Shown here one piece after another: positions 8,482 through 16,505 of a DNA stretch of 46,689 nt; within the stretch, counting starts at the first letter, position 1; each line of letters begins with the position of its first letter. The notes beneath the pieces are model-generated. The model was not told the origin of the DNA. It saw only the letters and a list, made by a program, of their open reading frames with translations, and did no database searches. Location of the stretch: contig JBDGPU010000133.1 in the NCBI GenBank assembly GCA_042219525.1, positions 1 through 46,689 of the forward strand. The letters are read 5' to 3'. A program made the position numbers and the translations under genes. The stretch is from JBDGPU01 sp042219525 (GTDB lineage: Archaea > Halobacteriota > Halobacteria > Halobacteriales > Haloferacaceae).

Positions 8482-9417
8482 ATGTCACTAGAAGGAAGAA
8501 CGGTACTGGTTACTGGCGGAATCGGATTCGTCGGTTCATATGTTACTCGAGACTTGCTCGACAGCGGAGCAGATGTACACGCTCTCGATAACGGATTTAC
8601 CGGCAGCCCTCAACTTGTTCCGGATACAGTCACGGTTCACGATGTCGACATCAGGGACGTAAACAGGGTGAAAGAGACGGTAAGTAAAGTCAACCCCAGC
8701 GTAATCATTCATCTCGCCGCGATCCACTTCATTCCCTATTGTAACGAGAACCCTGAAGAAGCATTTGACGTAAATGTCCTCGGTACACGTAACGTCGTTG
8801 AAGCGGCTCGAAAACTAGATTGTCTAGAGCGGTTTGTGAATACATCTACCGCTGCCGTATACGAACCCGCGTCCGACCCGCATGTCGAGGATGAGGGAAT
8901 TGGACCGACGGATATCTACGGTCGCACAAAGCTTGTTGCTGAAGACGAAGCTCGGTTGTTCAGCATGGATACAGGAGTTCCGACAGCGTCAGCGCGGCTG
9001 TTTAATACTTACGGCACACGCGAGACAAACAGTCACCTCATCCCTGCCATTCTTGATCAAATTGAAAATGGTTCCCGGACCGTGGAGCTCGGTAATCTTT
9101 CACCCGCCCGTGACTTCATACACGCTAGTGACGTAGCAAGCGTACTTGTAACCCTCGCCCGGGAGTTTAATGGAAACTATCGTGCGTACAATGTCGGAAC
9201 AGGAACCGAACATACCGTCCGTGAAGTAGTAGAAGCCATGAGTGAAGTGCTTAACGAGGGCGTCACTATCGAACAGGATCAAGAACGAGTTCGAGAGAGC
9301 GACCGTCCACACCTCCAAGCAGACATTACTCGGCTCAAGGATGAGTTTGATTGGAGGCCCGAATACTCACTCCGTGATGGACTTGATAATCTTCTGGATG
9401 TAGAGGGAATTAAATGA
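8482..9417 (+). CDS. NAD-dependent epimerase/dehydratase (extended SDR)
   Basis: A 311-residue extended short-chain dehydrogenase. TGGIGFVG at residues 11-18 is the NAD-binding GxxGxxG loop, and YGRTK (Tyr146, Lys150) is the catalytic YxxxK, with the matching STAAVY segment upstream. LARDFNG-like and RPHLQADITRLKDEFDW elements near the C-terminus fit nucleotide-sugar epimerases such as UDP-glucose 4-epimerase relatives. It would supply a nucleotide sugar to the neighbouring glycosyltransferases. ATG 8482 follows the preceding stop by one base. A T-rich stretch just after the gene probably ends the transcript. Confidence 0.9.
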   Translation: MSLEGRTVLVTGGIGFVGSYVTRDLLDSGADVHALDNGFTGSPQLVPDTVTVHDVDIRDVNRVKETVSKVNPSVIIHLAAIHFIPYCNENPEEAFDVNVLGTRNVVEAARKLDCLERFVNTSTAAVYEPASDPHVEDEGIGPTDIYGRTKLVAEDEARLFSMDTGVPTASARLFNTYGTRETNSHLIPAILDQIENGSRTVELGNLSPARDFIHASDVASVLVTLAREFNGNYRAYNVGTGTEHTVREVVEAMSEVLNEGVTIEQDQERVRESDRPHLQADITRLKDEFDWRPEYSLRDGLDNLLDVEGIK

Positions 9418-9868
9418 CAAATGAAATATTTTGTCTCTTTTTAGTCCAAGTCTTAGAACTGAATGATTAACTCTCAAGATATTCTACAGTCTCTCTCACA
9501 TCGATAGCCGACCTAGACAGATTAAACTCCTCACGAATCGACAACGCAGATCGGTATCGCTAGACCTTCTAACTCCGTTCGTGTTTCAAGCGGATACCAA
9601 CAGGATTGACGTCAACAAGCCAAAGTGGTAGAACCCCCACCTACATCTTCTGCACGCACAGTGTGCCTCATGGAAGGCACTGACCGATTCCATATCGAAA
9701 CAGTTGAACACGGGATACGGATTAGACACACAGGGTCAAAACTGATCGAGAACTCAAAGGTTGGTATCACTCTTGTTGAGACACAGTTGTAGTACGGGGT
9801 TGGCGAACTCAGCGTCGTCCCAAGAGCAAACGGTGCCGAATGGAACGAACTACAACACAGACAGTCGA
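9418..9868. other. degenerate island-edge region
   Basis: No intact gene is seen. On the minus strand, from about 9560 down to a TAA at 9467-9469, an open stretch of about 30 codons reads ALSIREEFNLSRSA and ends ETVEYLES. It resembles the tail of a soluble enzyme such as a glycosyltransferase. An in-frame TAG lies directly upstream of it, so it is at best a fragment. The remainder shows no coherent frame. Confidence 0.35.
9429..9442 (+). terminator. T-rich transcription terminator
   Basis: Two T-tracts (ATTTTG and CTTTTTAG) lie 12-25 bases after the epimerase stop, the usual archaeal oligo-T termination signal. No strong hairpin precedes it. Confidence 0.5.
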
Positions 9869-10162
9869 CTAGCAGTAAAAGAAACCCCCGAGGGATTTGG
9901 TCACAGGTTCATCGAGGCGATGGCCGCGGACTGTACCGTTATCGCGGCTGACCATCCGGAGTCAGCTGCCGAAGAGGTAATTTCTGAGGCGGGCTTTCTC
10001 GTCGAACCCATGGTCGACGCGCTCTCGAATACGCCCAATGCAATACTGGGTGACAGCCGCCCACCGATCTCGCCCATTGACTACGCCCAGCAGTACGACT
10101 GGGATCGGGTCACCGAGCAAGCGGAGAATGCCTATCAGCGCGCCATCGATGGAAACTGGTAG
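9869..10162 (+). pseudogene. C-terminal remnant of a family-4 glycosyltransferase
   Basis: The last 97 codons of an open frame closely match the end of a GT4 protein: ETPEGFGHRFIEAMAADC contains the donor-site E-x7-E helix, then VIAADHPESAAEEVI and a terminal helix ending in DWDRVTEQAENAYQRAI. The N-terminal three quarters of the enzyme is missing, and upstream codons in this frame do not look coding. It cannot fold as a GT-B enzyme and is best read as debris from loss or rearrangement of a glycan gene. Confidence 0.75.
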
Positions 10163-10274
10163 GATTATTTGGCTTTAATGAATTCCCCTTCTTCAGACAT
10201 ATCAACCTCAAAAACTGCTGGTTGCTGAAGAGTGCATACCGAGAAACACTGTCAACTTGCTATTCAAACAACTC

Positions 10275-10412
10275 TTAATACTCGTCGCACTCGTGACATT
10301 CTGCCTGGGTTATCCATTCGTCGCCGTGGTCGTGTTTCCAAGGCGGTGTTTGGAAAACACGAACTGAAAGCTCCCCACAGTTAGGACACTCTGATGGAGG
10401 TCTGTCAGACAT
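10275..10412 (-). CDS. small zinc-ribbon protein (45 residues)
   Basis: ATG 10410-10412 opens a frame of 45 codons ending at TAA 10275-10277. It has two cysteine knuckles, CPNC at residues 9-12 and CHEC at 39-42, separated by a Trp/His/Asp-rich middle. This is the layout of the CPxCG-related zinc-finger microproteins that are numerous in haloarchaea. Four cysteines would bind one zinc. It stands alone between a broken glycosyltransferase and non-coding sequence. The function is unknown; small regulatory or protein-binding roles are typical of the group. Confidence 0.7.
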   Translation of the reverse strand: MSDRPPSECPNCGELSVRVFQTPPWKHDHGDEWITQAECHECDEY

Positions 10413-10842
10413 TAAGACACCCCATTTTTCAACTAGCTAACTATTATGCACCTCAATAAATTTTTTGCAGGCCGATACCGCTATGAGGAGGATTGTATAA
10501 TTTTGCTTAATCACGGTGGAAATATCGACGTGTTATTCTTCAAAGATTCAGTAAAGCCGAATATTTCAGAATAATGAGATAGGTGTGATTTCCTTTAAAT
10601 AGGGTAGAATCGCTCCACAGGGTCGTTCTGAAGTGTATGGTATAGATCCACTGAATTTTGGGGCAGCTTTATCATCTATTATCAAATGCCGCAGAGACGC
10701 CGATAGAGCAGTTCTATGGGGCCACCAATAGATTTCCAGAAAACACCCCCAGATTTATTACTCCTACACCAGTTTGTGTACACAGCAAATCACCAGACGG
10801 GATCGGGCGTGTCGTACCGCGTCACGATATCAACCCAAAAAC
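10413..10842. other. intergenic region with short open frames
   Basis: A 42-codon frame on the plus strand (10446-10574) is open from ATG but lacks a recognisable motif and may be chance. A CTTTAAAT element near 10597 could be a TATA box. No established gene is visible. Confidence 0.35.
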
Positions 10843-10899
10843 CGGTGGGTCCTTTATAAGCAACCCACCGCCGTATGGGGTACACGGATCGCCATACGG
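10843..10899. promoter_or_regulatory. two abutting perfect dyads over a TATA box and predicted start site
   Basis: CGGTGGGT (10843-10850) and ACCCACCG (10863-10870) form a perfect 8-bp inverted repeat around the TATA-like TTTATAAG (10853-10860). Directly adjoining, CCGTATGG (10871-10878) and CCATACGG (10892-10899) form a second perfect 8-bp inverted repeat. The dyad centres are about 28 bases apart, the spacing of an archaeal TATA box to its transcription start. This looks like a tightly repressed promoter or a pair of RNA hairpins. The gene it controls is not obvious. Confidence 0.5.
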
Positions 10900-10988
10900 C
10901 AGTACGATCCCTGCAGGCGCTCGACGAAGAGGTCGACTCGACGAATACAGTAGTTGTCGTCGACTCCATTATTCAATTAGCTACCTAG
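10875..10988 (+). CDS. possible 37-residue acidic microprotein
   Basis: ATG 10875 lies inside the second dyad and opens a 37-codon acidic frame (SLQALDEEVDSTNTVVVVDS) ending at TAG 10986-10988. The composition is haloarchaeal. However, the ATG is only about 18 bases from the TATA box, too close for the predicted start site. It may be a truncated gene start or a chance frame. Confidence 0.25.
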   Translation: MGYTDRHTAVRSLQALDEEVDSTNTVVVVDSIIQLAT

Positions 10989-11156
10989 CCGTATAGTCTC
11001 CGAGGTGGAAACCCTGGAAGGATCAGTGCGTCGTTTTTCCGGCCGGGGTCTCCAATTGCGTCACGAATAGAAGCGATCAGCACGGGCTGAGCGGACTACC
11101 GAGAACCGCACCAAAAGAGATCGTAACCTCGACATCCTCCAACGAACCTACCGAAC

Positions 11157-11306
11157 TCAGCGATTCGCCACCGCCCCAACCTCCTCCCTATCGACTGGCG
11201 ATCGCCATTCCAACAGATACCGATACGCGAAGTAGTTAGTCACACCCGTCACGAGTACACTCCACACAAGTATGCCCAGGTAGATCTGGCCCGGTGTCAT
11301 CGCCAT
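11157..11306 (-). CDS. small single-span membrane protein (49 residues)
   Basis: ATG 11304-11306 (or ATG 11298-11300) opens a frame of 49 codons ending at TGA 11157-11159. It begins MAMTPGQIYLGILVWSVLV, a clear membrane segment, followed by an aromatic stretch (TNYFAYRYLLEW) and a short acidic cytoplasmic tail. The pattern resembles small haloarchaeal membrane proteins and looks more coding than the competing frames over the same bases. The family and function are not recognised. Confidence 0.55.
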   Translation of the reverse strand: MAMTPGQIYLGILVWSVLVTGVTNYFAYRYLLEWRSPVDREEVGAVANR

Positions 11307-11399
11307 ACCCACATTCCCACCGGAAGCACCTGAAAAAGTAGTGGCCGACTACCACGCAACTCGCTCCCGGTCCGGCCACCGGGCGCATCACTGAAACCA

Positions 11400-11750
11400 T
11401 CGATCGGCGGTTTTCACCGGATACGAACGCCCCACGAACGATTACGGACACGACGCCAAACACCACGAGCGCACCCTGGTTCTCGAGGTGGACGAACGCC
11501 TCCGACACGTCGACGTCGACCACCCAGCGAAGCCAGAGCGGCAACGGTGTCGTTCCGACGACCGTCCGGATCCCGACGCCAAGGAAACCCCTCACCGAAC
11601 CCATCGAGAACAGGGTCGGAAACGGCCTGAAAGGACTCGAACGTCTCCAGAACGGCCGCCAACACGTCCCGCCAACGGCGAGCCCGACGGGACCAAGCCC
11701 GCCCCCTCCCGACCGGACTCCGGTTCCCGACCAGCGCATCGATGCTTCAC
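11400..11750 (-). pseudogene. decayed or frameshifted hypothetical protein
   Basis: Two minus-strand frames carry complementary protein-like segments. One reads VLAAVLETFESFQAV and ends near residue DGFGEGF. The other continues from ATG 11602-11604 with VVGTTPLPLWLRWVVDVDVS and ALVVFGVVSVIVRGAF, using GC3-rich codons. Joining them needs a frameshift around 11600. The second part looks like a membrane domain. Either the shorter frame (from 11604) is a real small protein, or the locus is a frameshifted relic. Confidence 0.35.
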
Positions 11751-11959
11751 GACTGATTCCGTGCGCTCAGGGAACGCCCTGCAAGCTTTCATGATGGGCT
11801 AGTCAACAGCGAGTCTGTGGCACCTGGGTAAACCCGCAGAGAAAGAGTGGTCGAGAACGGCCTCGCTTTCCCGAACGAAACTGAGACCGTCTCACCGCTC
11901 CAAGACAAACGCACCACAAAAAACCGCCCGCCCCCTGCCGTACTCTCGCGGCCGAACAC
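11751..11959. other. intergenic, nothing recognised
   Basis: GC-rich spacer before the NUDIX promoter. No motif, repeat or coherent frame is seen. Confidence 0.4.
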
Positions 11960-11967
11960 TTAATATC
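11960..11967 (+). promoter_or_regulatory. TATA-like element of the NUDIX-cetZ unit
   Basis: CTTAATAT is centred about 28 bases before ATG 11991, consistent with a leaderless haloarchaeal promoter and supporting that start. Confidence 0.55.
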
Positions 11968-11990
11968 GATTAGGCACATGACATTAAGCC

Positions 11991-12461
11991 ATGACAGACG
12001 GGTTCCACCGAGCGACCGTCAGCATTCGCGGGGTGATCGTCATGCCCGAGTCCGGCCTGCTCATCCTCCGCCGAGCGGCCGACGGCGAGTGGGAGCTTCC
12101 GGGCGGTCGCCTCGAACCGGACGAGGCGGTAATCGAAGGACTCCGTCGCGAGATCACCGAGGAAACCGGTCTCAACGTCGACGTCAAGGGACCGGTCCAC
12201 ACGGCCGCGTGGCTGAACGACCGCGACGAGGGTCGGTTCGCGGCCCACTACCACTGTACGACCGAACACGACGCCGTCGAGCTGAGTGACGAGCACACGG
12301 CGTTCCGCTGGGTGACGCCCGCGGACGCGACGGGGTACCTCGACCCCGACGGGGCAACGGCCGTAGAGCGGGCTTGCCAGCAGCTCCGCTTCGACGTCCC
12401 ACTGGCGCGCGTCGACACGCGAACGCGCCAGTCCGGGACGCCCACGCACCGGAACGACTGA
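11991..12461 (+). CDS. NUDIX hydrolase
   Basis: A 156-residue protein with a complete Nudix box G-x5-E-x7-REUxEExGU at residues 39-61 (GRLEPDE ... REITEETGL). The core fold is about 130 residues, followed by a short basic tail. The family hydrolyses nucleoside diphosphates linked to another group; the substrate cannot be predicted. It starts at ATG 11991, about 28 bases after a TATA-like element, and ends 10 bases before cetZ, so the two are probably co-transcribed. Codon use is GC-rich core type. Confidence 0.93.
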   Translation: MTDGFHRATVSIRGVIVMPESGLLILRRAADGEWELPGGRLEPDEAVIEGLRREITEETGLNVDVKGPVHTAAWLNDRDEGRFAAHYHCTTEHDAVELSDEHTAFRWVTPADATGYLDPDGATAVERACQQLRFDVPLARVDTRTRQSGTPTHRND

Positions 12462-12471
12462 GGACCATCCC

Positions 12472-13641
12472 ATGAAACTCGCACTGATCGGTGTGGGCCA
12501 GGCGGGCGGGAAGATCGTCGACGAGTTCATCGCGTACGACCAGCGGACCGGCGGCAACGTCGTCCAGGCGGCGACGGCCGTCAACACCGCCACGGCGGAC
12601 CTCGAGGGACTCGAGCGGGTACCCGAGGACCAGCGCCTCCTCATCGGGCAGTCCCGCGTGAAAGGCCACGGCGTCGGCGCGGACAACGAGCTCGGCGCGT
12701 CGATCTTCGAAGAAGACGTCGACGAGATCCAGGGAACGTTGGACGCGATCCCGGTCCACGAGATCGATGCCTTCCTCGTCGTCGCGGCGCTCGGCGGCGG
12801 CACCGGCTCCGGTGGCGCCCCAGTCATCGCGAAACACCTCAAGCGGATCTACACGGAGCCCGTGTACGGGCTGGGGATTCTCCCCGGCAGCGACGAGGGC
12901 GGGATCTACACACTGAACGCCGCCCGGTCGCTGAAGACGTTCGTCGACGAGGTCGACAATCTGCTCGTGTTCGACAACGACACGTGGCGGAAGACCGGCG
13001 AATCCATCCAGGAGGGGTACGACGCGATCAACGAGGAGATCGTCCAGCGGTTCGGGATCCTCTTCAGCGCCGGCGAGATCCAGCCGGGCCAGGACGTCGC
13101 CGAAAGCGTCGTCGACTCCTCGGAGGTGATCAACACGCTCGCGGGCGGCGGGCTGTCAACGCTCGGCTACGCCGAGGAAGAAGTCGAAGCGGTGAGTGGA
13201 TCCGGCCTGCTCTCGCGCTTCCAGGAATCGGAAACGGATCTCGACGACGTCTCCACGACGAACCGTATTACCAGTCTCGTCCGGAAAGCTGCGCTCGGGC
13301 GCCTGACGCTCCCCTGCAACGTCGACGGTGCGGAGCGAGCCCTCCTGGTCGTCGCCGGCCCGACGCCGTACCTCAACCGGAAGGGGATCGAGCGCGGCCG
13401 GACGTGGCTCGAGGAGGAGACGGGATCGATGGAGGTTCGGGGCGGCGACTACCCCGTCAACCGGGGATTCGTCGCGGCTGTCGTCCTCCTCGCCGGCGTG
13501 ACGAACGTCCCCCGCGTCAAGGAGCTCCAGGAGGTCGCCATCGAGGCCAAACGACGACGGAACGAGCTCAAGCAGTCACACGAAGCCGACCTCGAGGACC
13601 TCATCCGGTCCGACGACGAGGAGCTGGACTCGCTGTTTTGA
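12472..13641 (+). CDS. cetZ: CetZ tubulin/FtsZ-superfamily GTPase
   Basis: A 389-residue archaeal tubulin-like GTPase. The N-terminus LALIGVGQAGGKIVDEF is the first nucleotide loop. The tubulin signature is ALGGGTGSG at residues 107-114, followed by TEPVYGLGILPGSDEGG and a strongly conserved INTLAGGGLSTLGYAEEE region. The C-terminus is acidic and ends DDEELDSLF. CetZ proteins polymerise at the membrane and govern cell shape and motility in haloarchaea rather than division. The sequence agrees with the CetZ group rather than FtsZ1/FtsZ2. Which paralogue (CetZ1, CetZ2 or other) cannot be settled here. It is downstream of a NUDIX gene with a 10-base gap. Confidence 0.95.
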   Translation: MKLALIGVGQAGGKIVDEFIAYDQRTGGNVVQAATAVNTATADLEGLERVPEDQRLLIGQSRVKGHGVGADNELGASIFEEDVDEIQGTLDAIPVHEIDAFLVVAALGGGTGSGGAPVIAKHLKRIYTEPVYGLGILPGSDEGGIYTLNAARSLKTFVDEVDNLLVFDNDTWRKTGESIQEGYDAINEEIVQRFGILFSAGEIQPGQDVAESVVDSSEVINTLAGGGLSTLGYAEEEVEAVSGSGLLSRFQESETDLDDVSTTNRITSLVRKAALGRLTLPCNVDGAERALLVVAGPTPYLNRKGIERGRTWLEEETGSMEVRGGDYPVNRGFVAAVVLLAGVTNVPRVKELQEVAIEAKRRRNELKQSHEADLEDLIRSDDEELDSLF

Positions 13642-13700
13642 TCCGGTTCGAAGCCGTCGCGATTTCCCTCCACGAACCGCTACGCGACCGGCACCGGGTG

Positions 13701-14075
13701 TCAGGTTTCGACCTGGGATTGATCACGCGACCGTGGCCAGTCGTTGAACACCGTGTAGCTCGCGACCCCCGTGAGCAGGATCGCCATCGCGACGAACAGG
13801 TAATAGCGGGTCAGAACGATGTCGCTGGCCTCGTGAGCGTCGAGCAAGTTGTGGAACCAGAACACGTTCGCTATCGCGGAGTCATGAAGGGAGGCCAGAA
13901 TAGGTGTGAGCGTAGTCAGGCCGAACAGCTCCGTCGCGTGATGGACGTCCGGGAACATAGCCCAGGCGCCGCTAAAGAACACGACCGGAAAGCGATAGCG
14001 CGGCCGTGGAGCCAACCACGCGATGACCAGGATCCCACCCGTTAGCCCGATAGCGAAGTGAACAAACCCCCTCAT
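13701..14075 (-). CDS. small integral membrane protein with a metal-hydrolase-like HxPD pattern
   Basis: With the start at ATG 14073-14075 (or the ATG two codons upstream) the protein has about 124 residues and four hydrophobic segments: FAIGLTGGILVIAWL, FPVVFFSGAWAMF, a middle stretch with FWFHNLLD, and a C-terminal YLFVAMAILLTGVASYTVF. His6 and FPDVHH resemble the HxxxG ... PD pattern of the DUF457/YdjM membrane hydrolases, and the next gene belongs to that group. The longer upstream extension has a Trp/Phe/Arg-rich, non-haloarchaeal composition and was rejected. The gene is divergent from its neighbour and convergent with cetZ. Function unknown. Confidence 0.65.
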   Translation of the reverse strand: MRGFVHFAIGLTGGILVIAWLAPRPRYRFPVVFFSGAWAMFPDVHHATELFGLTTLTPILASLHDSAIANVFWFHNLLDAHEASDIVLTRYYLFVAMAILLTGVASYTVFNDWPRSRDQSQVET

Positions 14076-14171
14076 AGTCATACGCCACACAGAAATACGG
14101 AAAAAGGCTGACTGCCAACTATCTGACCAGTACCAATAGGCAAATACGCGTCGGCACGATACGAACTGGTA

Positions 14172-14735
14172 ATGTGGCCCTGGGGACACCTCGCAGTCGG
14201 TTATTTATGCTTCGTTGCGGTGACTATTCTCCGGAGGGGCGATCGCCGATCCGTCCCCTGTCTCGTGGCCGTCGCCGTCGGTACACAACTTCCCGATCTC
14301 GTCGACAAGCCGCTCGCCTGGTCCATGTCGCTGCTCCCCTCCGGCCGGTCGCTCGCACATTCGCTACTGCTGGCCGCTCTCGTCATCGTGCTCGTCTCGA
14401 GAGTGGCAACGACCAACGATCGCGAGATGGTCACGCTCCCGTTCGCGATCGGCTATCTCTCACATCTCCTGTCCGACCTCGGACCGGAGGTCGTACTCGG
14501 ACTCCTGCGGGGAGACCTCACACAACTGCAGTGGGTGACGTACCTCCTCTGGCCCGTCCTGTCGTCACCGCCATATCCGAACGATACGTCGTTCATACAG
14601 CATTTCCTGGCGTTCGAACTGAGCTCGTACGTGGCGTTTCAGTTCGTCCTCTTCGGGGCCGCTATAGCGGTGTGGATAGGAGATGGCGCTCCCGGAGTCG
14701 CAGAGACCCGGCGAACGCTATCGCAGCTGTCTTAA
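14172..14735 (+). CDS. membrane-bound metal-dependent hydrolase, YdjM/DUF457 family
   Basis: A 187-residue membrane protein. His6 in WPWGHLAVGY, the QLPDLVDK motif (Asp42, Asp45), LAHS (His63) and SHLLSDLG (His98, Asp102) give the conserved His/Asp set of the YdjM-type putative hydrolases, spread over four or five membrane segments. The start is ATG 14172. It is divergent from a smaller membrane protein that shares the first two motifs in weaker form. The substrate is unknown; members of this family in bacteria are linked to membrane stress and lipid-related functions. Confidence 0.75.
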   Translation: MWPWGHLAVGYLCFVAVTILRRGDRRSVPCLVAVAVGTQLPDLVDKPLAWSMSLLPSGRSLAHSLLLAALVIVLVSRVATTNDREMVTLPFAIGYLSHLLSDLGPEVVLGLLRGDLTQLQWVTYLLWPVLSSPPYPNDTSFIQHFLAFELSSYVAFQFVLFGAAIAVWIGDGAPGVAETRRTLSQLS

Positions 14736-15056
14736 CCCAACCCGCTATCAGTAGTTCAGCTCACGGGTCGCTATTTTGAGATTGACTGGGGCAGATGGAA
14801 AGTATCCGAATGCGCGGGCGGATTCCGGTTACAGAAGCGGCAATTCGCTGCAAATCAGCTACGGGCTTATTAGCTGCGACAGCGGATCACTTTCGCAAAA
14901 CCCTCTCGAATCACAAAAGAGAGTTCGTCCCTTCAGGCGAAACCCGGGAACCTCTCACCGGGAGGACTCGACTACCAGCCCATGGTGGAGACCTGCAGAT
15001 TCGCGGGCACTTCCTGGAGACGTTCGTGAGAAACACGTGGACCCCGGAACCGTCGG
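14736..15056. other. intergenic, nothing recognised
   Basis: About 320 bases between the YdjM-like gene and the 3' end of the PGF-CTERM operon, which converge here. Several frames are open but none has haloarchaeal protein composition. It may serve as shared 3' untranslated sequence. Confidence 0.4.
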
Positions 15057-16472
15057 TTAGCGCACCCTCGTTCGGGCCGCAAGTAGTAGCCCGATTGCCA
15101 CGAGGGTCACCACGACGCCGAAACCGGGAGTCGACGCAGCAGCCTCGGTTGGACCGCCGTCGGTCGTCGACGTATCAGTCACTGTGGTGCCGGACTCGGT
15201 CGGAGTGTTCGTCCGGGTGTCCGTCGTTTCAGTCGTGGCTGTCTCTGTCGGAGCGGGCGCATCGACCCCGATAACGAACGTGGAAAATCCGGGCGATGTC
15301 GCGACGAATTCGCCACCACCCCGGTGTGTCGTCTCGAGTCGCTCCAATTCGCCCTCGTGGACTCTGTATAGTACAACGTCCTCGAGCTTTGCCTCCTCCG
15401 GCAACGCGTCCTGAGAGACCCTGAAGCGGAAGCGAACCGAATCGACGCTGGTCTCGTCTAACCCTCGCGGGCTGACCTCGAATGCACTCACTGGCTTCGC
15501 TCCCGGAAGCGACCCGACGTCTTCCGGCGGGGAATCAAGCGATTTGAGTTCGAGGCGGAACTTGTTTTCGTCGAAAGTGAAGTCGATCTCGATCTTGGTC
15601 AGTCCCGTCCCTGCTTCGGAGAGCATCGATTCACCGAGGTCGGCTGACAACGTCGCTCCGATCGCGACGTCCTCAAACTGGACGGTGACTCCATCGTCGA
15701 GCGTCGTCGTTCGAACAGTTCCGTTCGCTTCGCCACCGCTGTCGGTTCCACCGGTGCTACCGTCGCCTCCATCGTTCCCCGAGCCCGAGCCGCTATCGCC
15801 GGAGTTGGAACCGCTGCTGCTCTCGTTGGTGACTGTCACAGTCACTGAGTCGGTGTCAACGTGTCCAGCGGCATCCCGCACCGCTAGCGAAACGGTGTAT
15901 TCACCCGCCTCCTCGAAGGTATGCGTCACTCGTTCGCCCGAAGCAGTTGTTCCGTCACCGAATTCCCAGGCATACTCGGTTACGACACCGTTGTCTGACG
16001 AATTTGTCCCGTCGAAGGTGACCTCCTCACCGACCCCGACTTGTATATCGGAGCCAGCGTCCGCGGTCGGTGGCTTCCGGTCAGTGAAGGTTAGATTAAC
16101 TTCCCGCACGTCGCCGGACGACCATTCGACGGTCTCCGCGGCGACGAGCCCGCCGACGTGGAACGTGACGGTCCCGCCACTGGAGCTGTTGACTGTCAGC
16201 TTCTCTTCGAATGCACTTGCACCGCCGTACTCTCCGGCTTCCTGGAGGGTGATAGAGCCGTTCGGTTCTCCGTCAACCTTCGCGACGATCGTCGTCCCTG
16301 CCGGCAGCGGTTCCCCGTTTATCGTCGCCTCGCCGTAGTAGGCAGCTGGTGGGTCGGGCGGCGTGTCGGCGCCGACAACGGCAACTGGGATTGCCACCAG
16401 GAGTACGATGACGGTGATACCGATCGCGATCTTGCCAAGCGACGACCACCGTGATGGAATTGTTGGTTGCAT
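15057..16472 (-). CDS. PKD-domain surface protein with PGF-CTERM anchor
   Basis: With the start at ATG 16470-16472 (residue 12 of the longest frame) the protein has 471 residues. It carries a signal peptide (GKIAIGITVIVLLVAIPVAVV), then a first beta module beginning AAYYGEATINGEPLPAGTTI, one PKD domain (YAWEFGDGTTASGE ... HTFEEAGEYTVSL), a Gly/Ser-rich linker and a PGF-pre-PGF domain containing FEDVAIGATLSADLG and ATSPGFSTFVIGV. A Thr-rich stalk follows, then STPGFGVVVTLVAIGLLLAAR, the PGF-CTERM sorting signal. Such proteins are cut by archaeosortase A and lipid-anchored at the surface. It is the third gene of the operon and shares its ends with the larger second gene. Confidence 0.9.
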   Translation of the reverse strand: MQPTIPSRWSSLGKIAIGITVIVLLVAIPVAVVGADTPPDPPAAYYGEATINGEPLPAGTTIVAKVDGEPNGSITLQEAGEYGGASAFEEKLTVNSSSGGTVTFHVGGLVAAETVEWSSGDVREVNLTFTDRKPPTADAGSDIQVGVGEEVTFDGTNSSDNGVVTEYAWEFGDGTTASGERVTHTFEEAGEYTVSLAVRDAAGHVDTDSVTVTVTNESSSGSNSGDSGSGSGNDGGDGSTGGTDSGGEANGTVRTTTLDDGVTVQFEDVAIGATLSADLGESMLSEAGTGLTKIEIDFTFDENKFRLELKSLDSPPEDVGSLPGAKPVSAFEVSPRGLDETSVDSVRFRFRVSQDALPEEAKLEDVVLYRVHEGELERLETTHRGGGEFVATSPGFSTFVIGVDAPAPTETATTETTDTRTNTPTESGTTVTDTSTTDGGPTEAAASTPGFGVVVTLVAIGLLLAARTRVR

Positions 16473-16505
16473 ATGAGGTGGGGGATGTTCCGTTGGGAAC
16501 AGCAA

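Noticed and set aside
14776..15274. Plus-strand frames downstream of the YdjM-like gene
   Set aside because: No motif and non-acidic composition; overlapping frames contradict one another.
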